A DNA stretch of 64,000 bases from contig CAZTOP010000010.1 of NCBI GenBank assembly GCA_964615145.1, forward strand, positions 1-64,000, in the 5' to 3' direction. Positions within the stretch are counted from its first letter, which is position 1; the number at the start of each line of letters is the position of its first letter. This stretch comes from CAIVPM01 sp964615145. Lineage in GTDB: Bacteria > Bacteroidota > Bacteroidia > Chitinophagales > Chitinophagaceae. The translations under genes were made by a program, and so were the position numbers. This document shows, in pieces, positions 33,019-43,000 of the stretch. Below the pieces are notes generated by a model. That model was not told where the DNA came from, searched no databases, and saw only the letters and a program-made list of their open reading frames with translations.

Positions 33019-35241
33019 TTATTTGCTAAACTTACCTTGTAAAGCCTTTAATGCTTGGCTCATTGATGTTTCTTTTTGTTGTTGAGGTCTATTGTTTTTG
33101 TTGTCGGGCTTGTTTCTGTTAAATTCTTGTGTTTGTTTAATAGAGAGCATTATTCTTTTTCTTGCAACATCAACTTCTAAAACCTTTACTTGTACTTTTT
33201 GGTTAAGCTTTAAAACCTCATTTGGGTCGCTGATATATTTATTAGCAATTTCACTTATGTGCACCAAACCATCTTGCTTAACACCAATATCTACAAATGC
33301 CCCAAAGCGTGTTAAATTGGTTACAATACCTGGCACAATGGTATCAATAATTACATCTTCAATTTTAAATATCTGTGCAAATTCAAATACCTCTAATTCT
33401 GCACGAGGATCAAGACCTGGTTTTTTTAATTCTTTTAAAATATCTGTTATAGTTACTGCACCAATTTCTGGTGTTACATATTTTTTCACATCAATTTCGT
33501 TCAGCAATTTTTCATTGCCAATTAATTCAACAACATCGATATTTACATCGTTAGCCATTTTTTCAACAATAGCATAGGTTTCAGGATGCACAGCACTTTT
33601 ATCAAGTGGATTATTACTTTCTGCAATACGTAAAAAACCTGCACATTGTTCAAATGCTTTAGCACCCAAGCGTGGTACTTTTAGCAATTGTTTTCTTTCG
33701 GTAAACTTGCCAATTTCATTTCTGTGAGCAACAATATTTTCTGCAATGCTGCTCCCAATTCCACTCACATAGCTAAGTAAATGTTTTGATGCTGTGTTTA
33801 AATTTACACCAACCTGGTTAACGCAACTTACGACTGTTTGATCTAACTTTTCTTTTAATCTAAACTGGTTAACATCGTGTTGATATTGCCCTACACCAAT
33901 ACTTTTTGGGTCAATTTTCACAAGCTCTGCCAATGGATCCATCAACCTTCTGCCAATGCTAACAGCACCACGAACAGTAACATCATAATCGGCAAATTCT
34001 TCCCTTGCTATTTCTGATGCAGAATAAATAGAAGCACCATCCTCATTCACCATAAAAACAGGAATATTAAGTTGCATTTGTTTGATGAATTGCTCAGTCT
34101 CCCTGCCAGCAGTTCCATCACCAATTGCAAATGCTTGTGTACTGTATTTTGAAACTAAATCTCTAATCAAATATTCGCTATGTTGCTTTTTATTATTCTC
34201 GTGAATAAAAATTAAATCGTTGTGCAATAATGATCCTTGTTCATCTATACAAACCACTTTGCAACCAGTTCTATAGCCAGGATCAATGGCTAAAATTCTT
34301 TTACTACCCAATGGAGAGCTCAACAATAACTGACGAAGATTTTCGCTAAAAACAATAATAGCATCTTCATCGGCTTTTGTTTTTAATAAAGTCCTGAATT
34401 CTGTTTCCAGGCTGGGTTGCAGCAATCTTTTGTAGCAATCTCTTATAGCACGTTTAACTTGTATTACGCTTTCATTTAAAGATGCTGTTATATAAATATC
34501 TTCAATAATTTTCAAAGCAAATTCTTCTTCTGGTTCAATGCTCATTTTTAAAAATCCTTCCATAAAACCACGAAGAATAGCAAGCGTTCGGTGTGATGGA
34601 ATGGTTGCTATTAATTGGTTAGAATCGAAATAGTCTTTAAACTTTACACCTTCTTCCTCTTTGCCACTAACAACACTGCTTTTAATGGTTGCATCTGTTT
34701 CAAACAACTTTCTTATTTTAGCCCTAACAGTTGCATCTTCATTAATCATTTCAGATATAATATCCCTTGCACCTTGCAATGCCTCATCTTCGGTTTTTAC
34801 ATTTTCTGTAATGTACTTTTTAGCTTCATCTTGCAATACAATATTTGTTTGTTGTAAGATGATTGTAGCAAAAGGTTCAAGCCCATTTTCACGGGCAATT
34901 TGTGCTTTTGTTCTACGCTTGGGTTTGTAGGGTAGGTATATATCTTCAAGCTGTGATAATGTAGTTGCAGCGTCTAATTTCTGCTGCAATAATTCAGTCA
35001 TTTTACCTTGTTCTGTAATAGACTTTTCTATGGCTTCTTTTCTGTCAGATAAATCCTTTAAACGCTTTGCCTCGTCTTGTATTAATTGAATTTGTACTTC
35101 ATCTAAAGAACCAGTTTTGTCCTTTCTGTATCGTGCAATAAAAGGAATGGTTGAACCTTCTGCAAGTAATTGCAAAACTGTTTCTACTTGATGTATTTTA
35201 AATTGATTATTGGCGGCAATTTGGCCTGCAAACTCTAACAT
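33019..35241 (-). CDS. tex: Tex-family RNA-binding transcription accessory protein
   Basis: 740 residues, the usual length for Tex. The N-terminal helical domain has STIPFIARYRKDKTGSLDEV, the YqgF-like RNase H fold starts at RILAIDPGYRTGCKVVCID (about residue 320), helix-hairpin-helix repeats (NLNTASKHLLSYVSGIGSSI, RLGAKAFEQCAGFLRI) follow, and an S1 domain (GIVTNLTRFGAFVDIGVKQD) ends the protein at about 640-715. Tex binds RNA at elongating polymerase and affects toxin and stress gene expression in other bacteria. Confidence 0.95.
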   Translation of the reverse strand: MLEFAGQIAANNQFKIHQVETVLQLLAEGSTIPFIARYRKDKTGSLDEVQIQLIQDEAKRLKDLSDRKEAIEKSITEQGKMTELLQQKLDAATTLSQLEDIYLPYKPKRRTKAQIARENGLEPFATIILQQTNIVLQDEAKKYITENVKTEDEALQGARDIISEMINEDATVRAKIRKLFETDATIKSSVVSGKEEEGVKFKDYFDSNQLIATIPSHRTLAILRGFMEGFLKMSIEPEEEFALKIIEDIYITASLNESVIQVKRAIRDCYKRLLQPSLETEFRTLLKTKADEDAIIVFSENLRQLLLSSPLGSKRILAIDPGYRTGCKVVCIDEQGSLLHNDLIFIHENNKKQHSEYLIRDLVSKYSTQAFAIGDGTAGRETEQFIKQMQLNIPVFMVNEDGASIYSASEIAREEFADYDVTVRGAVSIGRRLMDPLAELVKIDPKSIGVGQYQHDVNQFRLKEKLDQTVVSCVNQVGVNLNTASKHLLSYVSGIGSSIAENIVAHRNEIGKFTERKQLLKVPRLGAKAFEQCAGFLRIAESNNPLDKSAVHPETYAIVEKMANDVNIDVVELIGNEKLLNEIDVKKYVTPEIGAVTITDILKELKKPGLDPRAELEVFEFAQIFKIEDVIIDTIVPGIVTNLTRFGAFVDIGVKQDGLVHISEIANKYISDPNEVLKLNQKVQVKVLEVDVARKRIMLSIKQTQEFNRNKPDNKNNRPQQQKETSMSQALKALQGKFSK

Positions 35242-35330
35242 TTTACAATATTTTTTGGGCGGCGAAGTAATGGAAAAATCAGATATACTTTTTGTTTAGA
35301 TTTACTAAAACATTTAATCATTTACTAAAC

Positions 35331-35358
35331 AAAAAAAGGCGTGAATAAACACGCCTTC
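35331..35358 (-). terminator. Terminator after the second barrel gene
   Basis: AAGGCGTG and CACGCCTT pair perfectly around a 6-base loop; on the minus strand seven T follow. Confidence 0.85.
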
Positions 35359-35380
35359 TTAAAATTTATTATTTGTTTAT

Positions 35381-38011
35381 TTATTGCATCATATCCATTC
35401 CACCACCTTGATCAGCTTTTGTGTTTTTGCGTTTAAATAAGCTAATATCCGTTTTTCCAAAACGATAATTAAAATTCAGCCGAACTACTTGTGGGTCTCT
35501 GAACCTATCAGTAGTTTGATAAAAGTAGTATGCATTGGTTTCCGTTTGTCTTCTACTTCTGAAAATATCATTCATGCTTAAATTAATTGAAGCAGTTTGT
35601 CCATTTTTCCAAGTCCACTCTTTTTTAAGTGCAATATCTACATCGTATAACCTAGGTAAAATATAGCCTTGAGCCAATGTTTGGTTGCCACCACCAAACA
35701 TTCCACCCATTCTTCCTCCACCACCTCCACCTTGAGCAATGATTAATTTACTTCTACTTTCCCAATTCACTTGAAAACTTAATCCTTTTGAAATTTTGAA
35801 AGTTGTATTTACTTTACCAAACCAGCTCACAAGATTATTATCGATAGTTTGATTAGGAATAGTTGCATTAATTTGTGAGTTATATAAATTAAAATTTAGC
35901 ATAACATCCCACCACTTTGTAAGTGGCAATTTTTCTGTTAACTCTAAACCATAAGTGTAACTATTGTTGGCATTAATAAAGCTGCCATAGTAAAGGCTAT
36001 CGCCAGTTTTATTTGTTAATCTGTTATAATCTTTATAGATGTAATTAGTAACTAAATTATTGGTGTATTTAAAATAAGCTGTAGCAAGAAAATTTGCTCC
36101 TTTTTTATGTGCATTGTTATATGACAATTCAAACGAGTGTGTGAACTCGGGCTTTAAATTTGGATTGCCAACAGTTGGGTTTTGTGGGTCAGTAAAATCA
36201 TAGCTAGGTAGTAGTTGAAAAAAATTAGGTCTATTTACTCTTCTAGAATAGTTTAATTGCAAGTCTGCCTTATCACTTAATTTATTTGTAATAAATACAC
36301 TTGGAAATAAGCTAAGTGCATATTTAATATTAAAGCTTGTAGAATCAATACCAGCAACAGTTTGAAGCGTTCCTGTATAGTCAGAACTTTCAGCTCTTAA
36401 ACCCAATTGAAAACTTGTTTTTGTAACTTTAAAACTATAGGTTGTGTAGGCAGCGAGAACATTATCAATAAATTTATATCTTACACTAGATGGGATATTA
36501 GCAATGTAGTCTAAATCGGCTGGTTGCTTAAAGTATTGATAGCTTTCAGTTTCAAAGTTTCTGTTAGCCCATCTAAATCCACCTTCAATTTTTTTTGTTT
36601 CTGATAAAAGATTTTCATAATCTATCTGAGAAGTTAAAAATTTGTTTATACCACTTGCATCTGTTTTTTGCAACAATGAATTGGCTCCGCTAGAATAGGT
36701 AGAATTATTATTAGAAATTCTATCTGAATTGCTTGAATTATAGTTAACATCAGCACCAATACTATGCCCAGCTTTAGTAAAATTGTGTTTAAAGCTTAAT
36801 TGAGCACCATAGTTTTTCATATTAAAATCACTGATTGTGGTTCTGTAAGAAGTTGTGGCAGATTTGCTTGAGTCGATAGTTTGTAAACCATCATTCATAA
36901 AACTTCCTCTATTGATATTTCCGTTAATGCTAATAGTATTTCTGTTGTCAACAAAATAGTCTAAACCGCCTCTTACAAACATAAAGTAACCATTATTGGT
37001 TGCATCTTCTTGTGAATTTATGGTATTAACTGGTGTTGTAAAAAGTGATGTGAAAGTTTTATTGTCTGAAATGGATTTTCTTTGATTATAGTTACCGCTT
37101 AGATTAAAGTTTAACTTTCCATCTCTAAGGTTAATATCGCCACCAACATTTATTTTATATCTACTATCAATACCTGCCCTCACCCCTCCATTGTAACCAT
37201 TTTTTTTATTCTTTTTTAGAATAATATTGAGGATGCCCGCATTACCACCACTTGCATCAAATTTTGCAGATGGATTAGTAATTATTTCTACCTTATCAAT
37301 AATATCTACAGGTATTTGATCCAATGTTAATGTTGTGGGCCTTCCATCAACAAAAATTGTTGGAGTAGCATTTCTCAAGGTTACATTACCATCAATATCT
37401 ACAGATACAGATGGAATACTTTTCATTAACTCAGTTGCTGTTTGGCCAGCTGCTGTAATACTTTTATCAACATTGAATATTTTTTTATCGATGCCTAATT
37501 CAAATTGCTGCTTTGCAGATGTTGTAACGGTTACAGCACTAAGTTCAGATGCATCTGATTCCATTTTTAAATTACCTAGGTCTTTATCTGCTAATGCCAT
37601 CATTTGTTGCATTGCGTTAGCATCTGGGCTTTGTCCTTGCTGTGGCATTTTTATGCCAAAATTTATTTTTTTGTCTACATTTTTATAGCCAATAGCCGAT
37701 GCCTTAAAAGTATAGTTGCCAAATACCATTAAACCTTCTAAACTAAAGTCGCCATTTGCTTCTGTTAATACAGTTTTTAAAATAGCTTCTTTCATTTGCT
37801 TTGAAATTGTATCAAATTTATTGCCCTTTAACTGTATAGTTGCTCCTTCTATTGGTTTGCCAGTTTTGCTATCCACCATTTTTCCATAAAAATGACCAAT
37901 ATTCATTTGTGTTCCCATTCTTCCACCTCCTCTATTACCACCTCCTGGCATTTGTGAGTATGAATTAAAGAATAAAAAAGTAAAGATTGTAGCTAAAAAT
38001 AAATTTTTCAT
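35381..38011 (-). CDS. Outer-membrane beta-barrel receptor (CarboxypepD_reg, plug, OMP_b-brl_3)
   Basis: 876 residues from the ATG at 38011 (MKNLFLATIFTFLFFNSYSQ); another ATG at 38023 is possible. After the signal peptide the first mature residues are glycine-rich (MPGGGNRGGGRMG), then CarboxypepD_reg (GKMVDSKTGKPIEGATIQLK), plug (ELMKSIPSVSVDIDGNVTLR and NPSAKFDASGGNAGILNII) and barrel ending LNFNYRFGK. A glycine/methionine-rich insertion (GGGGGGRMGGMFGGG) occurs late in the barrel, probably a surface loop. It is the same architecture as the gene at 7.5-10 kb, also without SusD. Confidence 0.9.
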   Translation of the reverse strand: MKNLFLATIFTFLFFNSYSQMPGGGNRGGGRMGTQMNIGHFYGKMVDSKTGKPIEGATIQLKGNKFDTISKQMKEAILKTVLTEANGDFSLEGLMVFGNYTFKASAIGYKNVDKKINFGIKMPQQGQSPDANAMQQMMALADKDLGNLKMESDASELSAVTVTTSAKQQFELGIDKKIFNVDKSITAAGQTATELMKSIPSVSVDIDGNVTLRNATPTIFVDGRPTTLTLDQIPVDIIDKVEIITNPSAKFDASGGNAGILNIILKKNKKNGYNGGVRAGIDSRYKINVGGDINLRDGKLNFNLSGNYNQRKSISDNKTFTSLFTTPVNTINSQEDATNNGYFMFVRGGLDYFVDNRNTISINGNINRGSFMNDGLQTIDSSKSATTSYRTTISDFNMKNYGAQLSFKHNFTKAGHSIGADVNYNSSNSDRISNNNSTYSSGANSLLQKTDASGINKFLTSQIDYENLLSETKKIEGGFRWANRNFETESYQYFKQPADLDYIANIPSSVRYKFIDNVLAAYTTYSFKVTKTSFQLGLRAESSDYTGTLQTVAGIDSTSFNIKYALSLFPSVFITNKLSDKADLQLNYSRRVNRPNFFQLLPSYDFTDPQNPTVGNPNLKPEFTHSFELSYNNAHKKGANFLATAYFKYTNNLVTNYIYKDYNRLTNKTGDSLYYGSFINANNSYTYGLELTEKLPLTKWWDVMLNFNLYNSQINATIPNQTIDNNLVSWFGKVNTTFKISKGLSFQVNWESRSKLIIAQGGGGGGRMGGMFGGGNQTLAQGYILPRLYDVDIALKKEWTWKNGQTASINLSMNDIFRSRRQTETNAYYFYQTTDRFRDPQVVRLNFNYRFGKTDISLFKRKNTKADQGGGMDMMQ

Positions 38012-38187
38012 TAAAATTGTCATTTGGCAAACTTCGATAAAATAATTATGTAAAAGTTTATTTTAAAGTATAAGTGGTTAATAAGCCAGTTGAAGGGTTT
38101 TGAAATCGTTGTAGTTTTTTTACCATTTAAAATAATTTCTCTTCAATTATAAAATTCATCTTTTGAAAAAAAATAAATTGCTTAACC

Positions 38188-38218
38188 TTTGTGTCATATA
38201 AGAAACCAATTACTTTTG
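38188..38218 (+). promoter_or_regulatory. Consensus promoter of etfBA
   Basis: TTTG (38188-38191), exactly 19 bases, then TACTTTTG (38211-38218): a full match to the Bacteroidota TTTG-N19-TAnnTTTG pattern and the best promoter in the window. Confidence 0.75.
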
Positions 38219-38221
38219 CAC

Positions 38222-38240
38222 ATAGTTGCATAAACAACTA
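38222..38240 (+). promoter_or_regulatory. Predicted MarR operator at etfBA
   Basis: ATAGTTGCATAAACAACTA: inverted arms TAGTTG/CAACTA around CATAAA. It begins 4 bases after the -7 box and covers the expected transcription start. The 19 bases are identical to the repeat before marR. Confidence 0.75.
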
Positions 38241-38255
38241 AATAAATTTAGTATA

Positions 38256-38999
38256 ATGAAAATCTTAGTTTGTATTAGTAAAACACCCGACACTACTTCT
38301 AAAATTGCGTTTAAAGATGGCAATACAAAATTTGATGAGTCGGGAGTTCAATGGATTATTAACCCTTATGATGAGTGGTACTCACTTGTAAGAGCCATTG
38401 AATTGAAAGAAAAAGATGCTTCGGTTATTATTCATTTAGTAACTGTAGGCTTAGCAGACGCAGAACCCATCATTCGTAAAGCACTTGCTTTAGGAGGAGA
38501 TGAAGCTATTCGTATTAATGCTGATAGCAGCGATAGTTTCTACATAGCAAGTCAAATTGCCGATATCGCCAAACAAGGCGGTTACGACATAGTTTTCACT
38601 GGAAAAGAAACTATTGACTATAATGGTTCTTCTATAGGTGGAATGGTGGCTGAATTGATAGATACCCCATATCTCTCTCTTGCAACAAAGTTTGATTTAA
38701 ATGGAAACATAGCCATAATTACTAGAGAAATTGAAGGTGGTGAAGAAGTTAGTGAAGTGGTACTACCTCTAGTGGTTAGTTGTCAGAAAGGAGTAGCTGA
38801 ACAACGCATTCCAAATATGAGAGGTATAATGGCTGCAAGAACCAAGCCTTTAAAAGTACTAGAGCCTTCTGTTATTGACGCTTTAACAAGCATTGCTAAT
38901 TTTGAGTTACCACCTGCAAAAGCAGGAGTTAAATTAGTAGATGCTGATAATGTGGTAGAACTAGTAAGACTGTTACACGAAGAAGCTAAAGTTATTTAG
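38256..38999 (+). CDS. etfB: Electron transfer flavoprotein beta subunit
   Basis: 247 residues from ATG 38256 (MKILVCISKTPDTTSKIAF); the frame extends upstream into the operator, so the inner ATG is the start. NPYDEWYSLVRAIELKEKDA, ALALGGDEAIRI, VFTGKETIDYNGSSIGGMVA and the ETF-beta signature VEQRIPNMRGIMAARTKPLK (here AEQRIPNMRG) are present. The heterodimer with EtfA takes electrons from acyl-CoA dehydrogenases and passes them to ETF:quinone oxidoreductase. Confidence 0.95.
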   Translation: MKILVCISKTPDTTSKIAFKDGNTKFDESGVQWIINPYDEWYSLVRAIELKEKDASVIIHLVTVGLADAEPIIRKALALGGDEAIRINADSSDSFYIASQIADIAKQGGYDIVFTGKETIDYNGSSIGGMVAELIDTPYLSLATKFDLNGNIAIITREIEGGEEVSEVVLPLVVSCQKGVAEQRIPNMRGIMAARTKPLKVLEPSVIDALTSIANFELPPAKAGVKLVDADNVVELVRLLHEEAKVI

Positions 39000-39028
39000 C
39001 TTTAAATTTAAAAATTTAAATTAAAAAT

Positions 39029-39994
39029 ATGTCAGTATTAATATTTATAGATCAATCAGAAGGGCACGTTAAAAAAACATCTTATGAAGCTTTAAGTTAT
39101 GGCTCTCAAATAGCAAAACAATTAGGCGTAAAAGCCGAGGGTCTAGTTTTAGGAACGGTTAAAGATGATTTAACTACTCTAGGGAAATACGGTGTTTCAA
39201 CAATACATCAAATTACCAATGATACATTAAATCAATTTGATTCGCAAGTATACGCTAAAGCTATTGCAGATGCAGTTAACGCCTGTGGTGCCAATGTTGT
39301 AATATTTTCTCATAACCCAACGGGAAAGGCTGTTGCAGCAAGAGTTTCGGCTCGCCTAAAAGCAGGATTAGTGACTGGTGCAATAGCATTGCCAGATACT
39401 ACAAGTGGTTTTATTGTAAAAAAATCTGTATTCAGCGGAAAAGCTTTTGCTAATGTTTCCATTACCTCGCCTATTAAAATTATCTCTCTAAATCCGAATA
39501 GTTTTTCGCTGATTGTTAATGATAGCACTGCTACTATAAATTCACTAAATATTGACATTTTATCAGCAAAAGTAAAAGTAATAACTGTAAATAAAGTAAG
39601 TGGGGAAGTTCCATTAACAGAGGCAGATATAGTTGTTAGTGGTGGTCGCGGTTTAAAAGGTCCAGAAAACTGGGGAATATTATTAGACTTAGCAAGAGAG
39701 TTAGGTGCAGCTACTGCTTGTAGCAGACCTGTAGGGGATGCACATTGGCGTCCGCACCACGAACACGTTGGGCAAACAGGTGTACAAATAGCACCAAATT
39801 TATATATTGCAATTGGTATTTCAGGAGCAATACAACATTTAGCTGGTGTAAACAGAAGTAAAGTAATGGTTGTTATTAATAAAGATCCAGAAGCTCCATT
39901 TTTTAAAGCAGCTGATTATGGTATTGTTGGTGATGCTTTTGAAGTAGTTCCAAAACTTACCGAAGAAATCAAAAAAATGAAAGCCAATAGCTAA
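39029..39994 (+). CDS. etfA: Electron transfer flavoprotein alpha subunit
   Basis: 321 residues, the partner of EtfB. The C-terminal FAD domain is clear: ADIVVSGGRGLKGPENWGIL, GAATACSRPVGDAHWRPHHE, HVGQTGVQIAPNLYIAIGIS, GAIQHLAGVNRSKVMVVINK and DPEAPFFKAADYGIVGDAFE. ATG at 39029 lies 29 bases after etfB, across an AT-only spacer, so both form one operon under the operator at 38.2 kb. Confidence 0.96.
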   Translation: MSVLIFIDQSEGHVKKTSYEALSYGSQIAKQLGVKAEGLVLGTVKDDLTTLGKYGVSTIHQITNDTLNQFDSQVYAKAIADAVNACGANVVIFSHNPTGKAVAARVSARLKAGLVTGAIALPDTTSGFIVKKSVFSGKAFANVSITSPIKIISLNPNSFSLIVNDSTATINSLNIDILSAKVKVITVNKVSGEVPLTEADIVVSGGRGLKGPENWGILLDLARELGAATACSRPVGDAHWRPHHEHVGQTGVQIAPNLYIAIGISGAIQHLAGVNRSKVMVVINKDPEAPFFKAADYGIVGDAFEVVPKLTEEIKKMKANS

Positions 39995-40028
39995 GATTCT
40001 CTTACTCATACTTACTAGGGAAATATAA

Positions 40029-40065
40029 AAATAGCCCCATTTGAAATTTCGAATGGGGCTATTTT
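40029..40065. terminator. Bidirectional terminator between etfA and nrdJ
   Basis: AATAGCCCCATT and AATGGGGCTATT pair perfectly around a 10-base loop, with A and T tracts on both sides, serving both convergent operons. Confidence 0.8.
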
Positions 40066-40093
40066 AGGGGTATATGATAAGTATCGATTTTGA

Positions 40094-43000
40094 TTAACTA
40101 CAACCTAAACTATTTCCGCAGTTTAAGCATTTATAGCAAGTACCACTTCTAACAGTAATATGTCCACAAGTATTGCAAGATGGAGCATCGCTTTGCATTG
40201 ATTTCGCAGCTGCGTTTATCATATCAAAACCGTTATCAGCCTTTACAGATACCGAAGCACGTTGTAATTTTTGAGGTGCTGGTGAGGTAGTAATATTTGC
40301 ACTTGGAGCTGTAACATGTACACTGCTTAATTCAGGGCTTCCAATATAACTTAAATCTCCATCATCCTCGCCTAAATTACCTAGTTCTGGTTTGTCCAAA
40401 ACATGTACCAGATCTGTTCTGCCTAAGTATTCATAAGCCAATGCTCTGAAAACAAAATCAACCAAACTTGTTGTTGTTTTAATATTTGGGTGATCCACCA
40501 TTCCTGCAGGCTCAAAACGTGTAAATACAAACTTTTCAACAAACTCTTCTAATGGCACACCATATTGCAAACCCACAGAAATTGCTATGGCAAAGCAGTT
40601 CATTAAACTTCTTACGGTACTTCCTTCTTTAGCCAGGTCAACAAATATTTCACCTAAGGTTCCATCGCTATATTCACCAGTTCTTAGGAAAATTGCTTGT
40701 CCATTAATCTTAGCTTTTTGTGTAAATCCTCTGCGTTTACTTGGCAAAGATTTTCTTTCTACAATAGAGGATAAAGCACGTTTTAATTGCGTGTCTGTAG
40801 AAGCGGTCATACGTTTTGTAACCTCCTCTAATAAATCTTCAACAGAAAGAGTGCTTAGGTCGACAATGTTGGATGTTTGATTTTGGATGTTTGATGCTTC
40901 AATGCTTGACTCATTGACTTCCTTATTTCCTGACTCATCAGTTTTCTTTTTCTTATCTGCTTTATTGCTTAGCGGCTGGCTTAATTTACTACCATCTCTA
41001 TACAACGCACAAGCTTTCAAACTTAATTCCCAACTCAATTTATAAGCCTCTTCAATTTCTTCAACAGTTGCTTCGTTTGGCAAGTTGATTGTTTTAGAAA
41101 TAGCACCACTTAAAAACGGTTGACAAGCTGCCATCATTCTGATATGTCCGTGAGCGTGAATATAACGAGTACCCTTATTGCCACATTTATTTGCACAATC
41201 AAAGACTGGATAATGTTCTTCTTTCAAATATGGAGCTCCTTCAACAGTCATTGTACCACAGATATAATCTCCTGCTGCTTCAATTTCTTCATCTGTAAAT
41301 CCTAATTCTTCTAACACATTTAAACCATAATCGTTGATTTGGTTTTGCGTAAAACCAAGGCGTAATAAACACTCTTCACCTAACACATATTTGTTAAATA
41401 CAAAGTTGATAGCAAAAGCAGCTTTTAATCCACCTTCTAATTTTGCAATCTCATCTGTAGTAAATCCTTTTGCAGCAAGGGTTGCAGCATTGATATATGG
41501 AGAACCCTCAAAACTTCCAGAACCCACAGCATATTTTTCAATCGCTTTAATTTCTTCTTGTGTGTAGCCCAGAGTTTCTAAAGCATTTGGTACGGCACCG
41601 TTAATAATTTTGAAATATCCACCACCAGAAAGTTTTTTAAATTTAACCAATGCAAAATCTGGTTCAACGCCTGTTGTATCGCAATCCATTACCAAACCAA
41701 TGGTACCTGTTGGAGCAATAACAGTAGTTTGAGCATTTCTATAACCATATTGTTCACCCATTTGAACTGCATCGTCCCAGGCTTTTGTAGCAGCTTTTAA
41801 TAAAGCATCTGGACAATGTTGTGCTTTAATACCAACTGGTTTCAAGCTCAATCCTTCGTAAGCTCCATCAGCATCATAAGCAGCAGCACGATGATTTCTC
41901 ATAACACGAAGCATATCTTCTTTGTTTTCCTCGTACTTAGCAAAAGCTCCTAAGAAGCTAGCCATTTCTGCCGATGTTTTATATGCAACGCCAGTCATAA
42001 TAGCTGTTACAGCACCTGCAATTCCACGAGCTTCTTCACTATCATAAGCAATACCACTAATCATTAAAATGGTTCCAAGGTTTGCAAAGCCTAAACCTAA
42101 TGTTCTGTAATCATAAGAAAGTTGGGCCACTTCTTTACTTGGAAATTGAGCCATCAATACACTGATTTCAAGTACCACAGTCCATAAACGGCTGATATAT
42201 TCTATACCTGCAACATCAATACTATTGGTTTCTTCATTGAAGAACTTTCTAAGATTAATTGACGCTAAGTTACAAGCAGTATTGTCAAGGAACATATACT
42301 CGCTGCAAGGGTTTGAGGCATTAATACGTCCACCTTGTGGGCAAGTATGCCATTCGTTTATAGTTGTGTCGTATTGAGTTCCAGGATCTGCACAACGCCA
42401 GGCAGCATAAGATATTTTATTCCATACATCTTTTGCGGGGATTGATTTCATTACTCTGCCATCTGTTCTAGCTTTTAATTCCCAATTGCCGCCCTCTTCC
42501 AACACTTTAAAGAATTCGTTTGGAATACGTACAGAGTTGTTTGAGTTTTGTCCTGCTACTGTTGAATAAGCCTCTCCTTCGTAATGATTATCGTATCCTT
42601 GAGCTATTAATGCAGCAACCTTATCTTCTTCTTTTACTTTCCAGTCTATAAAATCCATCACCTCTGGGTGGTCTAGGTCTAGGCAAACCATTTTGGCAGC
42701 ACGGCGTGTTGTTCCTCCACTTTTTATTGCACCTGCACTTCTATCACCAATTTTCAAGAAGCTCATTAATCCACTTGAAGTACCACCACCGCTTAATTTT
42801 TCGCCACTGCCACGTATTTGAGAAAAATTAGTTCCAACACCACTTCCATACTTAAATATTCTGGCTTCACGCACCCATAGGTCCATAATACCACCATCGT
42901 TCACTAAATCATCATTAACACTTAAGATAAAGCAAGCGTGAGGTTGTGGACGCTCGTAAGCATTTGTTGACTTTTTTAATTGTCCATCATTTGCGTCTAC

